From Lichenostomus cassidix (Eukaryota; Chordata; Aves; Passeriformes; Meliphagidae): a DNA stretch of 64,000 nt. The notes under the pieces are model-generated. The model saw nothing but the letters and a program-made list of their open reading frames with translations, did no database searches and was not told the DNA's origin. Made by a program: the position numbers and the translations under genes. Shown here piece after piece: positions 28,201-38,920 of this stretch. Position 1 is the first letter of the stretch. Every line of letters starts with the position of its first letter. The DNA lies in assembly GCA_008360975.2 (NCBI GenBank), contig CM039182.1, positions 108,118,443 through 108,182,442 on the forward strand, given 5' to 3'.

Positions 28201-31200
28201 AAACAGAAGGTAAAATACTTGGATTTAGGGCAAATGCTCACACCAAATTCTTTTTAAAAGATAATTAACAGGGAAGCTAAACAGCTAGGGAAAAAAAGAA
28301 AAGGCCAGGCACCACCACAGTGGTGGCAGGCTGTGCAAACTTCCCCACTTTATGTCTGAGGAAAACTGGGCAGAGCTTTTCTTGGAACAGCTGAGCTCCC
28401 TGGAGTTTTGCAAGCCTTTTTTTTGGTGGCTTTTTTTTTGTTTGTTTTGGTTTTTGTTGGGGTTTTTTTGTTGGGTTTTTTTTGTTTGTTTGTTTGTTTG
28501 GGAGTGTTTTTTGTTTGGTTGGATTTTCTTTTTGTTCTTTTTTTTCATTTTCAATCCTTTGAGTTTCAAGAAAACAATGATCTATAGAAACATTTCCATG
28601 AACCTACTTGGCAGTACATTTGTGGAAGCTGCACCCTGTTTTAGGAGGCCTTCTACTCTTTGCAGCAACACGTATAAGTGCAAATTCAAACAAGTCATAA
28701 GACAGCACCCTCCCCGTTCCCACCCAGCCCCACTGCTTGCTTGGTGAGTTCCACATGCAAGACAGCAAAGCTTTCATGTCACATCTTAATTTGTCTTTAT
28801 GTAGCCAGTGCTAAGCTTCATTCCACCCACTGCAATTGGGAGCTTGAAAGGAGCAACAACAGCAGCGGCAACAGGAGCAGCAGCAGGAGGAATGAGTGGA
28901 GAAGAAGCTGTAATAGGAGCAGGCAGCTCTGTCTCTCACGTAGGAGAGCATCACAACACTATCACTAGGGAAAGATGGGAAGAGCAAAGGCGTCTTCTTT
29001 CTGGTGCCGAGTATGGAGGCATGGCAGCTGGAGCAGCTGAAGGCATGGCAAGTATTGATGGCAAGACAGTCATGTCTGGAGGAGGAGTTACTGTGGGAGC
29101 AGCAGGAGCCATGAATGAAGAATTCTTACGAGGCTACTTCAATGATGTAAGCATATGACCCAAAAATAACAGTATTTTGATGTTTACACTTAGCATTGTG
29201 AAATATCGTTCATGTTATGACGGAGATGAGTAGATATGTGTATGTATAAACAGTCCTGATACTGTTCATGTGGAGTTGGGGGCATTTAGGATTTTTGGAT
29301 TAGCCATACATGCGGAACTTGAAGTGTGACAATGTTCAGTCTTGTAGCACTGAGAGCTTACAAGGTGTCACACAAATAGACCTTTCTCTCAAGGAAGGGA
29401 CTTGGGGAAGGGATACAGAATATTCCACAATGGCCAAGGAGCTTCTTGCCCAGAAAAAACGCCCTAAGACTGTGTGATCTAAATCTCAGGGATTTAAGCA
29501 CATTAAACTGGTCTCTAGGGAGGCACCTGTGATTCATCATGAGTCACAGCTACAAACTTTATCATGGAGCAGGTTTTTGAAAGATAAGCCGAAGATGTCA
29601 TACACCAGTGGGTGGGGCTGTATTTTCAAAGTAGCTGATGAAATAAGTGGTGCTGACTTGTCTGTTTGCCCAGCAGCCTGGGTAAAGGGCCATTCATCAA
29701 AAGCGTGTGAGGCATATGTTGCAATCCCATCTTTTTTTTTACTGACCTAACCGTTGGCCAGTAGTAGGTTGTTCCTGCTTGTTGTAGCTGTTCCTCTTTG
29801 TGTTATGCACATCATTAGTCCTTTGGCTGGTGAGCTCCTTGTAGTGAAACTTTGACTCCATGCACCAGCACCTGTACAAACAAAATGTCTTCACACCCTA
29901 CAGCTGGCAGCTGATGTGGTTTTGCAGGGGAGTAGCTGAGCAGATTTGAATCACCACCCCAGGCCAGGGAAGAATTTGAGCTTTTAGGTACTTGTATGTC
30001 CCAGAGTGCTCTACATACTGGTCTCCTGGGTGAACAGATGCAACAGTAGCAATCTACTTTTTTTTCCATTCTTTGTGACATACTTTAAGCATAGCTGCCT
30101 GATGAAATCCTGCAGGAGGGAGATGATATTTAGTAGTCCATACAGCTTCTGGGATGCTAAAATTTGTGATTATAGGGGTGGGGAAACAGACAAGTAACCA
30201 AACCAAATAGTTTCAGATAGTGATTTTTGTGGCAGAGTCTTGAGTCATGTGCCTACTTCCAGGATCAAATGGAGATAAACATGCAGAGTCAATTTGGGTC
30301 TGGGTATACACCACATTACATAGATGCTTGAGCTAGTTTGCAGTCCAGAACATCAAATGTGGCAGAAAGGTGGTTCTGAGCACAAGCCAGGAGCCATATT
30401 ATATAAAGCTGGTTCAGCAAGGCCAGAGGATTTGGCTGTCTTCACTTTTGGACCCGGAGCTGATGCAAGCACATACACAGATATTTGTGCCAGCACGGCA
30501 GCAGCTCCGTGGCAGACACTGCTTTCAGCTTGAGCTGGCACTGTAAGCACTGTGGCCAGAACTCATGAGCCCTCCTTGTTGCCAGGTGGCCTTCACAGAG
30601 CCTAAGAATTTACATGATGGACTATGCATCCATACTTTAGCCAATCCACTTAACTTTTTGATTGTTTTCCTGTTGGGCATCTTGGGTGTGATCCTGTAGG
30701 CTGTGCTAGTGCAAAGGGACATGGTAGGTGATAACAGTCAGCATGTACTCATTAAATGTTTGTTTAAATGTTAGGATACTCTCAGAAATGGTCTTGGCAT
30801 TGTCCCACAAAAACCTAGTTAGAGGTGACGTTCATTCACTGAGCTAAAACTAAAACAATTTCTTGGTGAATATGGAGCAGTATTACAAATGGCACATTTA
30901 CTGGAAGGTGGTGATGGTATACAAGGTTTTAAATTTAATCTTAGATTTTTCTTCATAGCAAGTGTATTGTCAAATTCAGACTAATTTCAGAAAAGCAAAA
31001 AACTATGTTAGGTACAGTCGTCACTTAGTTGACAGTTTCTGTGGGTTCAGTTAGTTTTTTTTACTTCAACCTTTTCAAGCAAGCATTTCTGATTTTTCAA
31101 AATTATTACGTCTAGAGCTGGCATTAATGAACTCTTGCTTCCTTTTGTTTTCTGTCTGCAGAAAGCTGTCTCTTTTGCGGATGAAGATGAAGAGCAAGCT

Positions 31201-32163
31201 GCAAAAGACTGTCTCCTGGTTTATTCCCAGGGAGAATCAGGCTCCCCTCATGGCTCTGTTGGCTGCTGCAGCTTTATTGAGGGGGATCTTGATGACCATT
31301 TTCTTGATGATTTAGGAGACAAATTTAAGACTCTAGCAGAAATATGTATAGGCAGACAGATCAACATGAAAGACAGTGGCTCCAAGAATGAATCAGGTTT
31401 TGGTTTTAGTGAAGCAAAGTCACAGTTCTTAGATCAGCGAAATGCTTCCAGCTCTGAACAAGCCTTTGCCTCAGGCAGTCATTTCCAGTCCATCCCACCA
31501 GTGCACGCAGGCAGTGGCACAGGAGAAAGCACCCTGTCCCAGGAGGTGGTCACAGAAACAACCTTTTCCTCATCCCATTCTGGGCAGCACAATGCCCGGC
31601 ACCTTCCCACAGGCCATGCGGAGACCAATGTCACCACGACTGAAACATCCTATTCTGTGGGGGCTCCTGCCCGCTCAGCTGCCGTCTTTTTAGACCCCCA
31701 GTTTAAGGAGAATGTAGTGGTGACAGAGAGAGTGCTGGCACCTGCATCGAGCATTCAGGGTATGGTGAAAATCCCTGATTTGCCACACGGAACTAACGTG
31801 GTGGTTACGGAGAGGATGGTGAAGTCGGCAGGTGCAGGGCCAGGAACCCTGACAGTTCAGGATCTTCCTGACTCACAGTACGTGGTGGTGAGGGAGCGAG
31901 AGAGGGTGCTGGTGCCTGCTGCAGAGCAGGGCTCCCTCAGCTTCCCCACCTCGACAGAGGGACACAGCACAGTGCTGAATGAAAGGGTAGTGACAGCCTC
32001 AGGGCTGCAGGGCAGAGCTGAACAGGCAACAGGTGCCAGCTTAGGAAGGCAAGAGCATGCACTGATGGGCTCCAGCTTAGAAGGGCCACCTCCTGCCAGT
32101 GCTACACTGAGCAAGTCTTCCAGGGTCACCAAATACAGCACGGTGCAGTACACTCGCTCATAG
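10007..32163 (+). CDS. DSG2: Desmoglein-2, complete gene, 15 coding exons
   Basis: Type I membrane cadherin that joins cells at desmosomes and anchors plakoglobin and intermediate filaments inside. Coding exons: 10007-10051, 16384-16419, 17318-17452, 18398-18556, 18817-18961, 20201-20361, 21195-21329, 21459-21644, 22610-22869, 23733-23875, 24495-24722, 26180-26410, 27437-27579, 28805-29146, 31162-32163. The joined frame is open and gives 1,116 residues. Order: signal peptide; propeptide ending RQKR (46-49); cadherin repeats with calcium motifs DINDN (150-154), DVNDN (260-264) and DENDN (485-489); extracellular anchor with Cys-rich TVCEC; membrane segment about 608-630; plakoglobin-binding segment about 799-846; tail repeats built on VVVTER. 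Residue order and exon phases follow mammalian DSG2 as I remember it; the intracellular GCCSFIEG motif and the TVQ-containing C-terminus support DSG2 over DSG1, 3 or 4. Intron 1 is 6.3 kb. Intron 13 has an unusual donor. Confidence 0.97.
16384..16419 (+). CDS. DSG2: DSG2 exon 2: signal peptide end
   Basis: A 36-base microexon (12 codons, [12 protein letters not shown]) between ttccatttcag and gtagga, phase 0 on both sides. It aligns residue by residue with the human ICFN...GLH exon. Its size makes it easy to miss. Confidence 0.93.
17318..17452 (+). CDS. DSG2: DSG2 exon 3: propeptide, furin site, start of EC1
   Basis: Forty-five codons (residues 28-72) between ttttcacag and gtaagc. It carries the proprotein-convertase site RQKR at 46-49. 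The mature chain then begins Glu50-Trp51, the Trp being the strand-swap adhesion residue of cadherins. Confidence 0.96.
18398..18556 (+). CDS. DSG2: DSG2 exon 4: EC1
   Basis: Fifty-three codons (residues 73-125) between ttcctactag and gtaagt, phase 0. Contains the EC1 strand around [10 protein letters not shown], an N-glycosylation sequon (NIT) and the calcium-site DRE motif. Confidence 0.96.
18817..18961 (+). CDS. DSG2: DSG2 exon 5: EC1-EC2 linker
   Basis: Residues 126-173 plus one base of codon 174, between tattatcag and gtaact. Contains the first inter-domain calcium motif DINDN (150-154) and the VGSIEELSE start of EC2. Confidence 0.96.
20201..20361 (+). CDS. DSG2: DSG2 exon 6: EC2
   Basis: Completes codon 174 and runs to residue 227, between ttttttttag and gtaaaa. 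Contains [10 protein letters not shown], a calcium-binding DAD motif with a sequon, and ends in LDRE. Confidence 0.96.
21195..21329 (+). CDS. DSG2: DSG2 exon 7: end of EC2
   Basis: Forty-five codons (228-272) between accatgacag and gtaagt, phase 0. Contains [10 protein letters not shown] and the second linker motif DVNDN (260-264). Confidence 0.96.
21459..21644 (+). CDS. DSG2: DSG2 exon 8: EC3
   Basis: Sixty-two codons (273-334) between aattgcag and gtcagt, phase 0. Contains [10 protein letters not shown] with a sequon, and [10 protein letters not shown], both closely matching human DSG2. Confidence 0.96.
21715..21750 (+). repeat. Tandem duplication, 18-bp unit x 2
   Basis: The unit attcagtcaatatgtaaa occurs twice, back to back and identical, in DSG2 intron 8, 70 bases after the donor site. 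No function is apparent. Confidence 0.9.
22610..22869 (+). CDS. DSG2: DSG2 exon 9: EC3-EC4
   Basis: Residues 335-420 plus two bases of codon 421, between ttgatctag and gtaaga. Starts ELDYEKM and contains the [13 protein letters not shown] block and the DEDTG motif of EC4. Confidence 0.96.
23733..23875 (+). CDS. DSG2: DSG2 exon 10: EC4
   Basis: Completes codon 421 and runs through 468 plus one base, between cttgatcag and gtaagt. Contains [17 protein letters not shown] and the sequon NGT. Confidence 0.95.
24495..24722 (+). CDS. DSG2: DSG2 exon 11: end of EC4, extracellular anchor
   Basis: Completes codon 469 and runs through 544 plus one base, between aaatcttag and gtaaga. Contains DENDNCP (485-491) and the [16 protein letters not shown] segment. 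Confidence 0.95.
25060..25715 (+). mobile_element. CR1 LINE 3' fragment in DSG2 intron 11
   Basis: A long CR1 piece in sense orientation: tgaggccccatctggagttc, then tgtgtccagttctggctcc, then ttcagccttgagaagagatt, ending near cccattctgtgatctt. Degenerate, with no intact frame. Confidence 0.88.
26131..26153 (+). repeat. T23 homopolymer next to the exon 12 acceptor
   Basis: Twenty-three consecutive T residues end 26 bases before DSG2 exon 12, in or just upstream of its pyrimidine tract. The length is likely to vary between individuals or reads. Confidence 0.9.
26180..26410 (+). CDS. DSG2: DSG2 exon 12: extracellular anchor and membrane segment
   Basis: Completes codon 545 and runs through 621 plus one base, between acttcttcag and gtaagt. 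Contains [12 protein letters not shown] next to the membrane and the start of the transmembrane helix, [14 protein letters not shown]. Confidence 0.95.
27437..27579 (+). CDS. DSG2: DSG2 exon 13: membrane exit and intracellular anchor
   Basis: Completes codon 622 and runs to Lys669. It finishes the membrane helix (VPLLLLLC) and encodes GAKGF and [11 protein letters not shown]. By alignment with human (PPEDK then VVPSF) the exon should end at AAG, but the next bases are gcatgt, so the donor would be of the rare GC type. A GT donor four bases later with a shifted acceptor is also in frame. No other donor lies before the in-frame stop at about 27,607. Confidence 0.88.
28416..28552 (+). repeat. 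T/G-rich low-complexity tract
   Basis: Runs of T broken by single or paired G (ggttttt, tttg units) in DSG2 intron 13, including gtttgtttgtttgtttg. Composition only; no homology claimed. Confidence 0.85.
28805..29146 (+). CDS. DSG2: DSG2 exon 14: cytoplasmic domain
   Basis: 114 codons (670-783) between tttatgtag and gtaagc, phase 0. Rich in Gly and Ala, with [11 protein letters not shown] and [11 protein letters not shown], both matching human DSG2. If the alternative acceptor is used, the exon starts at 28809. Confidence 0.94.
31162..32163 (+). CDS. DSG2: DSG2 exon 15: catenin-binding segment, tail repeats, stop
   Basis: 333 codons plus TAG (784-1116) after tctgtctgcag. Contains the intracellular cadherin segment that binds plakoglobin (DCLLVYSQ, then [19 protein letters not shown]). 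Desmoglein repeat units follow, with TERV/TERM/RERE/NERV cores at about 971, 999, 1027 and 1056. The C-terminus around TKYSTVQ matches human DSG2. Acceptor and stop are both clear. Confidence 0.97.
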   Translation, partial: KAVSFADEDEEQAAKDCLLVYSQGESGSPHGSVGCCSFIEGDLDDHFLDDLGDKFKTLAEICIGRQINMKDSGSKNESGFGFSEAKSQFLDQRNASSSEQAFASGSHFQSIPPVHAGSGTGESTLSQEVVTETTFSSSHSGQHNARHLPTGHAETNVTTTETSYSVGAPARSAAVFLDPQFKENVVVTERVLAPASSIQGMVKIPDLPHGTNVVVTERMVKSAGAGPGTLTVQDLPDSQYVVVRERERVLVPAAEQGSLSFPTSTEGHSTVLNERVVTASGLQGRAEQATGASLGRQEHALMGSSLEGPPPASATLSKSSRVTKYSTVQYTRS

Positions 32164-33955
32164 CCTGGCTCCTTGCAGGGGTGGCAGTGTCCAGCACCCT
32201 TTTTTCTGCATTGCATCCTGCCTCGGGCTTTTCCATGAGATCCAAATTTGTTGGAGCCTCCAGAATGATGTACTCATTTGCACTAGTTTGTATAAATATG
32301 GATTATATGGCCAGGAAGCAAGTAAGGAAATCTGGTGTTATTATGTTACATTGGCAGGGATGCTTTTGAAGTGGAAAGATGTGGAAAATACATTTTTTTG
32401 TTCCTGGTTTGCTATTTTTGTTATTGCCTTTATTATTCAGATAGTGTAACAATGCCACATAAGCAGAGCTGCATAATTATGGGAAAACAGGAAAAAAGTC
32501 TCAAATCTATGGATAGTAGCCTGCAAAGCACATGTTAGGTTTTTGAACTGCAGTTGAGTGTATCTGAAGTCCTCCTGTGAGGGGAATCAGTTTCTTATTG
32601 TGTGTTTGCCATTGTGTTGTGGGCCATGGTAGCTCCTCCTGAGCCTTGCTAAAAAGTATTCCTGAGAAGCCAGGCCACCAAAGCTAGTACCTCTTCAGGG
32701 CAGTGGTTTGTTGATCTCCTGAAGGGATGTCACAACTTCTGGTTATCAGAATTTGTAACTTAAGCAATCCATATTTGCACATTACCACAGTGGTAAAGAC
32801 AGCAAGTAGCAAAAAAGCTAAGAACTGCAATTTTTTCACTACCTCAGTGTAAAAATTCCATTACTTGGTATGGATCTACACTGACATGGGCAAGTAAGCA
32901 TTTGCATCATGTACATTTTCCACTTTACTTATGAGAAACAGACAAGGCTTACCTTAGGTTTAGAGCCAAAGATTCAGTCAGTGGCTTTACCAGCAGAGTT
33001 TGACTCTTAGACATCTGTAGGATTGGATTTAAAGGTGCAGTTAAGTATTTGCAATTGTGTCTGTGAACTCACAGACGCAGAAATGCAGCCTGGTGTGTGT
33101 GAGGTTCTGTAGTGTCAGCACCAGCGCTCGAGTGGCTGATATAGTGCTGTGGAATGGCAGCTTTCCTTGGCTGTGACAAGAGGAAGCACCCTTTAACTCT
33201 GCAGTGCTTGAGTTTGCTTTGTTTTCCTTGAAGTTTATGTGGTGAAAGCAGGAGACAGAACTGCACTGTTCGGCAGTGTGTATGTATGTACATGTAAATA
33301 TTTGTATGCCAGTTGGAACATTCTGAAGTTAATTTTATACAGGAAAAGCTGTCATACACTCCTCATGTTTTCTCAGAGTAGAAGTATTTTAGATGAGGTG
33401 TTGGTACCATGTTTATCTCATACCTGTAAAATGAGCAAGTTGGTCATAAGGTGCTGCAAAGCCTGTGGACCTGCAGAGCTTTCAGGTTGTCTCCATCTCC
33501 TGGAGTATTCCTGTAGCTGCAGCACAATGTTTTCCACTGATATGTTCTACCTTTGACTAGAAATGCTTTCAGTGTGTTTAATTTTACTAATAATTATGCC
33601 AAAGTTGCTTCAAAAACATAAATATATAAACTAGGAACCATGGCTGTGCTCAGCCATGACAGATGGGCCATTACATTAAGTGGAGTAGTATTTCCAAACA
33701 TATCAGGCTACCCTCTTGCTTGGACCTATTGGTTATTTATCCTTTACACTACATTTTTTAAATACGTGTATTTACTTCTAAGCAAACCTGCAATACTAAG
33801 TGGTCACCACTTTTCTGACTTTCTAATATTTGTGGGTTTATGCAATCTTAAAATAAAGAACTTTACTGAATTTTTAAATTCTTCATTCAAACAGCTACCC
33901 CAGTGAAAATACTTGACTTTCCTACTGCAAATAAAGAGTTTAAAGATAGATGAGG
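32164..33955 (+). other. DSG2: DSG2 3' UTR (probable)
   Basis: Follows the DSG2 stop codon. Two AATAAA signals (33852-33857 and 33930-33935) offer an end near 33.87 or 33.95 kb, giving a 3' UTR of about 1.7-1.8 kb. The extent is inferred from these signals; open frames inside are chance. Confidence 0.65.
33930..33935 (+). terminator. DSG2: Candidate DSG2 polyadenylation signal
   Basis: AATAAA hexamer 1.77 kb after the stop codon. Another AATAAA lies at 33852-33857. Which one is used cannot be told without transcript ends. Confidence 0.55.
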
Positions 33956-36900
33956 ACTGGGATGCCCCAAACAGCCTCAAGAAATATCTGAAAGATGCAG
34001 ATGTTAAAAAAGCTGGTGTCCTGTCATAACTTAAAGATTCTGACAAAAGTGTGAATTCTGCCTTGTGGTTAAGTGCAGTAAGTGTGGTTCAGTGCAGTAA
34101 CTTGGTGCAACAGCATCCCCTCCATACATTTACTGGGCTTGGAGTCAAACCCTTCTAATCAGTTTATACTTCCAGACAACGTGGCATAAAATAGTCTCAG
34201 TTTTATAACATGTTAAAACATGCACTTGTTAACATTCAAAAGATGTAAGAGTCAGGACTGTGTCACAGAAATCCTGAATTCCCTGTGTATTGTTTGTATA
34301 TAAACTTCTTTCACAGATCTGCTTGTGCTGTCAAGAGTCTATTTGAATAGATTCATTAAAAGTGAGTCTCCATTATTTGACTTAGTCTTGCACCAAGGCT
34401 TCAGCTGCTGTCAGTATATCAGCATGTGTTACTGCTGGCAGAACATCCATCAGATTAAGTCACTTCTAATGGAGCTGTGTTTTGTAAATGATAGTGACTG
34501 GTGGGAGGAATGTACAGACCCAAATTAATGGAAGTTCCTGGTTAGCATCTGAGTACTCGATAACCCTGAGAGGGGGACTAGCCCCAGACACTTATCTTTG
34601 TGAGAGATGCCTTGTTCTGACTTCAAAAGGAAAAGCAAAGTCTGTAATTTTCTTATCTAAGAATAATAGAGTGCAGTTATGCTGAAATGCCAGCATGACA
34701 GGGATTATATCCATGCTGCTCTTCTATGATTTATGTCACCTGTGAATCCTTGCTGAGTATGTTGGACTCCGTGAGTATGAACCAGCCTGCCACAACAAGG
34801 ATGCAGCCTATGTCCTGCATACCCACAAGTATTTCTGTGTCATCTCTCAGTGTGCACTTGGAGCCATGGTAGACTTCGCAAGACAGGACAATCTCTTCCA
34901 GGCACCATTCTTGCCTGGGAATTTAACCACAGCTCACCATCAAAGGCTTAAAGATTGTCAGGCTTATCAGCCATAAATCAGTTTTTAAAAAGTTAAGTAA
35001 ATCAGCTGCTATCCCTAGGAGAGTGATGGTAAGTGTTTATGGCCTTGAGGCATCCCAAAAATGCATCAGTCCTTCAGTGTGCTCTGCAATAGTGGAGTTA
35101 GTGGTGCTGGCTGGCTCCTCTGCTGGCTCCCTCTCCTTCCTGGTGGCCTTTGAGCTTCCCGTGAGCTTAGAGTGCATTGACAGCCATCTGTTCTTCTTAG
35201 CTTAGGGGCAGGAAGGTTGGCCTTTGCCTGCTGCTAGTACAGGCTTTCAAACACATAGAGCTTCCATAGCTTCAAGGCAGCTTTTCTAGTGCATGGAAAA
35301 GAAAGGAATTGAGGTTTACTGAACACACAGAAATGGCTTCCAGACATGGGAAAAGCTGAGAGCTCTGGTATGAAAACCTTTGGGTGGCTGCTGCTGGTGG
35401 GATACTAATTGACAAGAACTTTTGGCGTGATCCAGGACAGGCTGAATGTCAAGTCGTAACAGGACAGCACTTACCTGAAGCAAAATGATGGATTAAGAAG
35501 ACTGGATAAGGAGAAATGGTGTTCTGCTTTCCCTGCAGAGAGAGCAATCACTGAATAAACCAGTGTGGGGCAGGGCCCTGATTGCCCAATAAGCCATGCC
35601 CAGTGGCCCAGCCCTCTGGTGTGACTAGTGAGAGTCACTGCCAGGAAACAGCTGCACAAAGGTAGCCAATGTGACTTTTGAGCCATGCAAAGCAGTTGCA
35701 GTCACCAACTCCCAATTTCTCCTTGTGGCCTCACCCCAGGAGCCAGCACTGCAGGTAGTCAGGTCTCCTCAACACATCATCCTGCAAGCCAAAAATCAAA
35801 CTCAGGACCCTCTCTCCAAGAGAGGGATAGAAGGCAATACCTCCTGTGCAGAACAGATGCCGAACGCAGCTCTCAAAAAGGGTTTTTTGCCTTCAGGTGC
35901 TGCTGCACAGGGCATCACTGTGCCACAGCTGCCTCCCTGCCATGAAGGACAGTGCCCTGGGCAGTACTGAGTACTGGAGGGTCTTGGGTTTTGCAGTCCA
36001 AGAGGATATGGACTAAATACGTTGTACCACTACTTGGTATCAGTGGCCCATGCCATCTTCCTCGCTGTACCATGTCTTTTTTTCCATAGCCTGAAAAAAA
36101 CATGGAAACAGGAAAACCTTCAATTTTGAGGCAAAGCAGAGCTGGTTGTCTGATCCCTATTATCCTCATTTTTACAGCTGCCCTTTCACAGAGCCACTGA
36201 GGTTATAATGAAAGGGGGCATGACAGTGCAGGCCACAGCTGAAAATTGCATTTTTATGTAATTCTAAACAAATTTTTTTCCATGCCAAATTGTGAAACTT
36301 CCAACATTACTTTGTGTTAGTTAGGAAAGCCCAGGGAGAGAGGGATTCACACTGTGCAGGTGCTCTCTCTACTTATTTCATTATTTTCTATTAGATACTG
36401 ATGTGTGCAAAGTGGTAGCACTGGTTTTAAAATTGCCCTGAAACGCATTTCCTTGAAATATCTAACAGAAAGTGTCTTCAGCCACATGGTAGGAGTGCAT
36501 CCAGAAGCTGCTGTAGACATTCTGAGGGAAAACCACATGGCAAAGTTTGTTCTACTGGGTGCTGGGGAAGCAGGAGGGTTTATAGCCTTACCACCTCAGC
36601 TCCAAGCTGGTTTCTGACCTGTGTTTCATCAGACTAGTTCTCTTAGATCTGTTATCTGTTATTTACTAGAGCAAATAGAACTCAGAGATATCACCTCACA
36701 ATGATTACGCAACAAACAGCATTGATTCCCTGGCTAATGATTATCCAAGATCTTTGGAGCATGGCTAAAGTTTAAACTCTGGGGGAGAGCAGGAGTTTGA
36801 GTAGACAGTGCTGGTACCAACTGAGAGGTCTCCCCCAGGCCTTGAATCCAGCCTCCCAAAGCAGCTGTGAGACATGGGATGGTGGCAGACACTGAGCTGC

Positions 36901-38650
36901 TGGGACTGGCTGAGTTGCAGTGACGTGGCACTGTGCAGCAGGTGGGGACAAACCCCGGGCTGGGTACCAGGGGCAGAGCTGTGATAGCCCAGGGCAACCT
37001 CCATCCTAGCTCTGTGCCTTCGTCACCTTCTCTTGCCACCCACTCTGGACAAGCCTGGTGCCTTCTGTGCTTCCCTAGATTTCTTCCCCTGATAAAAAGC
37101 TCCCAGCACTGCCTCTCTAAATCAGATTTACTTCATTATTATTATTAATATTAATATTATCTGAGCATTAACAATTACTACTTTCATCCTCTCTTGAAAA
37201 TAAAACTAAAAGCAGAGCTTCCAACTAGAAGGAATTATGTACTTACAGCATCAGCTTTTGGATGGAGCCACATCGCATCTCCCAGGTGATGCATCTCACC
37301 TGATCTATCACACACCTGTCAGTGACACAGCTAGAACTGACAGGCAGATCTGCCCTGTGTGCACTGCTTTGTTATTTATCATGCTGTGTTACACTTCTGT
37401 AATCAGCAAACTTGATTTTTGCAACAGCAGAAAAGACAGAAAGCCACTCATACCCTTTTTGAATCAGAACCTCAGGAGAAGTACTGTCAAAATAATAGAT
37501 CTGTTAAAGAAAAGTTTCCTTGTCATCCATCCTACCTTGGTTTTGTGGGAAAGATGAAATACAGATCCATACAAATATTTGATTTTTTCATAGTGCTGGT
37601 AACATGGAACTCTCTATACTCTGCCTTAATGGAATAGAATATTTTTTCCTTAACACAAACAAACCAAACCATATCAGTCAGAGCTCTGTGTGAGGTTTTT
37701 CAGCCATCTCTTGAAGCAAGCAAGCAAAATAGACTTAGTAAACTAAAATAGACTAGATGGGTAAAAAAAAAAAAAGCTTCAAATACTGTTTTCCAGGTGG
37801 TGCTAGTGGAATTGGTTAGTAGTTGAGCTTACTGCATTTTGGATAAATGGTTGTCACCTGGGGTAGATGAAGTCCAGACTACAGCAGGTAAACAAGCAGG
37901 AACAGATCTCAAGGACGTGTCCTGAACAAGGAGCACAGAGTCATTCTCACACCTCGTTTCTTTGAATTAATGGGTATTTAAATATTTGATACCATGTGAA
38001 GCCAGTCCAAACAGAGTGACCGCACAGCACCCTTGATGTCAGTTAGGATGCTCTTATCAAAGAAAGGGAAGATAGAATGGAACTGAACTCTCACATGAAA
38101 ATTCCCCTTACAACTTGAATAGAGTCAACAATCTTTATAAACTGATAAATTTCCTGGCTTGCTCTGCTTGTGTTACTCCAAAAGATTAGTTCAAAATACT
38201 CGTGAGGCACGCAGGATAACTTTTTTTTTTTTTAATAGGGTTAAAAGAAGAAAAAAACGTAGCTGTCTTTAAATCCTCACCCTTTTCCATTGTGTTCTTC
38301 TTTCAAATTCAAGAAAATCCATGCAAACCAGTGTCAAATTAAAAGAAGATACCTTGGACCTGTTGACAGTAACACAGTAACAGGAGCTGAGAAAACAACC
38401 ACAGTGAAATTTGACTTGTAAATTAATCCAGGTCAGCATAGAAGTATAGTTAGCTGTTTGAGGATTAAGGAAGTCTTTTGATGGAGATATTTAAACAAAC
38501 ATTCTGATAAAAAATCACAAGCTTTCAAGACACCCACTAACACAATTATAAGAGCTATTTCAGTGTATCATTTACCAAAGATGTCACCCCTTTATTGTGA
38601 TTCCCTTTCTACAAATCACACCAATAACTTGTATTGCAGTCTGGCATCCC
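33956..38650. other. Intergenic DNA between DSG2 and the LTR fragment
   Basis: No gene recognised. Short open frames on both strands lack any known motif. A short TTA/TTAATA-rich run occurs at about 37135-37162. Nothing else seen. Confidence 0.5.
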
Positions 38651-38652
38651 AC

Positions 38653-38920
38653 TGTACTGGTTTTGGCTGGGGTAGAACTGTGTCCTTCATAGAGCTCATG
38701 TGTTGCTGGTTTTCATTTATGGCCAGAACAGTGTTGCTAACACAGGATGCCTTAGCTGTTGCTAAACAGCACTTGCAAAGTGTTGTGACCTTTTCTGCTG
38801 CTCATACAGTCCTGTCAGCAAGTAGGCTGGTGGTGGGCAAGGAGGAGACAGAGCCAGGACATTACATCCACAATGCAAAATCCAAAGGGAAGGGCAGAAC
38901 ATTATGCTGTCCCAAAGTGT
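38653..38920 (+). mobile_element. Endogenous retrovirus LTR fragment (probable)
   Basis: Begins tgtactggttttggctgggg and continues with blocks that I recall from a common avian ERV LTR: an aacagtgttgctaacacagg block, a cagcacttgcaaagtgt-like block, then ccttttctgctgctcat. No internal retroviral genes are nearby, so this is a solo or partial LTR. The element name is not claimed. Confidence 0.6.

Noticed and set aside
28416..28552. T/G-rich tract considered as a retroposon tail
   Set aside because: No element body on either side; treated as simple low-complexity DNA.
31857..32216. 119-codon antisense open frame over DSG2 exon 15
   Set aside because: A shadow of the real sense coding sequence, with no independent evidence.
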